Part shown: positions 62,951 through 64,000 of the stretch, one piece after another
Layout: every line of letters begins with the position of its first letter
Position numbering within the stretch: position 1 is the stretch's first letter
Source: Rhodobacteraceae bacterium (ex Bugula neritina AB1)
GTDB taxonomy: Bacteria; Pseudomonadota; Alphaproteobacteria; Rhodobacterales; Rhodobacteraceae
Length of the DNA: 64,000 bases
Direction: 5' to 3'
Assembly: GCA_001730095.1 (NCBI GenBank)
Contig: MDLF01000018.1
Coordinates: 1 to 64,000 of the forward strand
The notes under the pieces: model-generated
Databases searched by the model: none
What the model was told of the DNA's origin: nothing
Seen by the model: only the letters and a program-made list of their open reading frames with translations
Position numbers and translations under genes: made by a program

Positions 62951-63020
62951 CCTTCAATATCCCGAAACGCGCGGCAGAGCCTCGCCTCCCCTGTCGGCAC
63001 ACAGACGGCAAGTGGTGTGT

Positions 63021-63773
63021 TCAGCGCGCCCGGATGCGCCAGGCGACGTAGATTTGGCGTGGCAGTATTGCCAGGCATTTGCCGTAGCGCGGCAGCAGCC
63101 GTACCGGATTGGACAGCGCCCGCCACAGCCACTCCATCGCAATGGCGCGGACCCAGGCAGGTGCACGTTTCTGGTGGCCGCCCAGGAAGTCCAGCCCGGC
63201 GCCGACCGAGGCGAACCCAACGTGAGGCGCCATGCGGCGGCCGCGCTGAGCCAGGCGTTCTTGCTTCGGGGCGCCGAGCGCCAGGAAACACAGGCACGGG
63301 CCTGTTTGGTCCAGCCTGTGCAGGATCTGATCGCCTTCGCTGCCATCCGGATCGAAACGGCCGGAAGGCGCATGGATCCAAGCGATTTCCAGACCCGGCA
63401 CCGCCGCCGTCAGCGCTGCTTCCGCATCTTTCAGTGCCTCTTGGGTGCTGCCAGCCAGAACCACCGGGACAGCGGCTTGCGCTGCCAAGCGGCACAGCGG
63501 CAGTACCATGTCGGAACCGGGCATAAGCTCCACCCGGCGGCGGGCAATCCATGACAGCCACACAATCGGGCGGCCATCCGCCACCACCAGGTCCTGCGCC
63601 TGATAGGTTGAAAGAAACGCCTCTGCTTCCTGCATCTTGACCAGGTGGTCCAGGTTCACCGTTGCCAGCGCAAATCCCTGCTTTGTCGCAAACCGGGCGC
63701 GAATCTCGGCCTCCAGCATCGCCTGCGCGGGCATGTTCACCGCAACCCGGCGGCCGTGCAATTCGAAAAACAT
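63021..63773 (-). CDS. WecG/TagA/CpsF family glycosyltransferase
   Basis: A 250-residue enzyme of the WecG/TagA/CpsF family (GT26): NLDHLVKMQEAEAFL with VVADGRPIVWLSWI, PVVLAGSTQEAL, FLALGAPKQERLAQR and the C-terminal EWLWRALSNPVRLLPRY. It transfers an N-acetyl-sugar or similar residue onto a lipid-linked intermediate in surface polysaccharide synthesis. GGGGAGAG precedes the ATG. It is divergent from the gene entering the right edge. Confidence 0.93.
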   Translation of the reverse strand: MFFELHGRRVAVNMPAQAMLEAEIRARFATKQGFALATVNLDHLVKMQEAEAFLSTYQAQDLVVADGRPIVWLSWIARRRVELMPGSDMVLPLCRLAAQAAVPVVLAGSTQEALKDAEAALTAAVPGLEIAWIHAPSGRFDPDGSEGDQILHRLDQTGPCLCFLALGAPKQERLAQRGRRMAPHVGFASVGAGLDFLGGHQKRAPAWVRAIAMEWLWRALSNPVRLLPRYGKCLAILPRQIYVAWRIRAR

Positions 63774-63965
63774 GGCTCTCCCCGTTTCCGTTCCGGACCG
63801 TCATACCGCCGCCGCCACAGACAGGCCAGTCTGCGCAGGCCGACGCATCTGCTGGCGTGGCATAGCTGCACTCTGTTTACCTGTTCTTTGAAATCCGCGC
63901 GACAGCAGGGTCTGCAACAGGTAAACTTTGATGCAAATACAAGGGAACTGAAGGAGCTCGGGGCA

Positions 63966-64000
63966 TTGCCCAACGCTTTGGCCTATTTGATGCTGTTGGC
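63966..64000 (+). CDS. start of a probable membrane protein gene
   Basis: A TTG at 63966 with AAGGAG 9 bases upstream opens a frame reading MPNALAYLMLL before the window ends. The hydrophobic start suits a polytopic membrane protein; beside WecG, an O-antigen ligase/polymerase-like protein is one guess. Only 11 full codons are visible, so both gene and product are uncertain. Confidence 0.35.
   Translation, partial: MPNALAYLMLL

Noticed and set aside
1-64000. CRISPR arrays, rRNA or tRNA genes
   Set aside because: No regularly spaced repeats and no tRNA or rRNA signature sequences were found on reading through the spacers.

Overview
The window looks like chromosomal DNA of an alphaproteobacterium of the Rhodobacteraceae (Roseobacter group, Leisingera/Phaeobacter-like). 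The grounds are high GC (about 60 percent by eye), the order ruvC-ruvA-ruvB ... ybgC-tolQRAB-pal-cpoB-tilS-ftsH, a phosphatidylcholine synthase, a DUF1127 protein, and perfect CtrA-type boxes (TTAA-N7-TTAA). The genus is inferred from protein style, not from any search. No rRNA, tRNA or CRISPR array was seen.

Region by region. Positions 1-17.1 kb are almost all on the minus strand. The start of fhs and a MOSC protein are followed by a long co-directional housekeeping block, read from about 13.7 kb down to 1 kb: ruvC, ruvA, ruvB, an unknown 221-residue protein, thpR, ybgC, tolQ, tolR, tolA, tolB, pal, cpoB, tilS, ftsH. Next come a DUF1127 protein (plus), a small membrane protein, prmA and an MFS transporter.

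From 17.1 to 27.5 kb lies a vitamin B12 uptake unit. A promoter and a cobalamin riboswitch precede ten tightly packed plus-strand genes: btuB, btuF, btuC, btuD, cbiZ, an unknown 333-residue gene, exbB, two exbD genes and tonB. The unit therefore carries its own outer-membrane energising complex. Gene-poor, more AT-rich DNA flanks it on both sides, and the right flank holds a wrecked IS110-type transposase.

From 27.5 to 34.3 kb are priA, a transaldolase-type aldolase, a DUF484 protein, xerC, a GDCCVxC-domain protein, pcs and ogt. From 34.4 to 38.4 kb is a compact cluster of unknown genes: two small proteins, two tandem LysM/solute-binding proteins and one membrane-anchored protein. It carries three perfect CtrA boxes and is my best candidate for an undescribed system.

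From 38.5 to 50.4 kb are ileS, a DUF2269 protein, an NAD(P)-binding/DoxX fusion, a group III truncated globin, a ycjX-GNAT-ycjF operon, truA, a NYN/OST-HTH protein, a hydroxyacid dehydrogenase and a stand-alone gcvH. From 50.5 to 64 kb are a glutamine synthetase-like gene facing an IclR regulator, a small secreted protein, a GAPDH-type dehydrogenase, a membrane protein, a winged-helix regulator, tamA-tamB, a small unknown gene with a family 2 glycosyltransferase, a WecG/TagA glycosyltransferase, and the first codons of a probable membrane protein at the right edge.

The main theme is the cell envelope. Two separate proton-motive-force machines (Tol-Pal and the B12-linked ExbBD-TonB), the TamAB export path, surface glycosyltransferases and lipid synthesis are all present. 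Translational coupling through ATGA, GTGA and TTGA overlaps is common.
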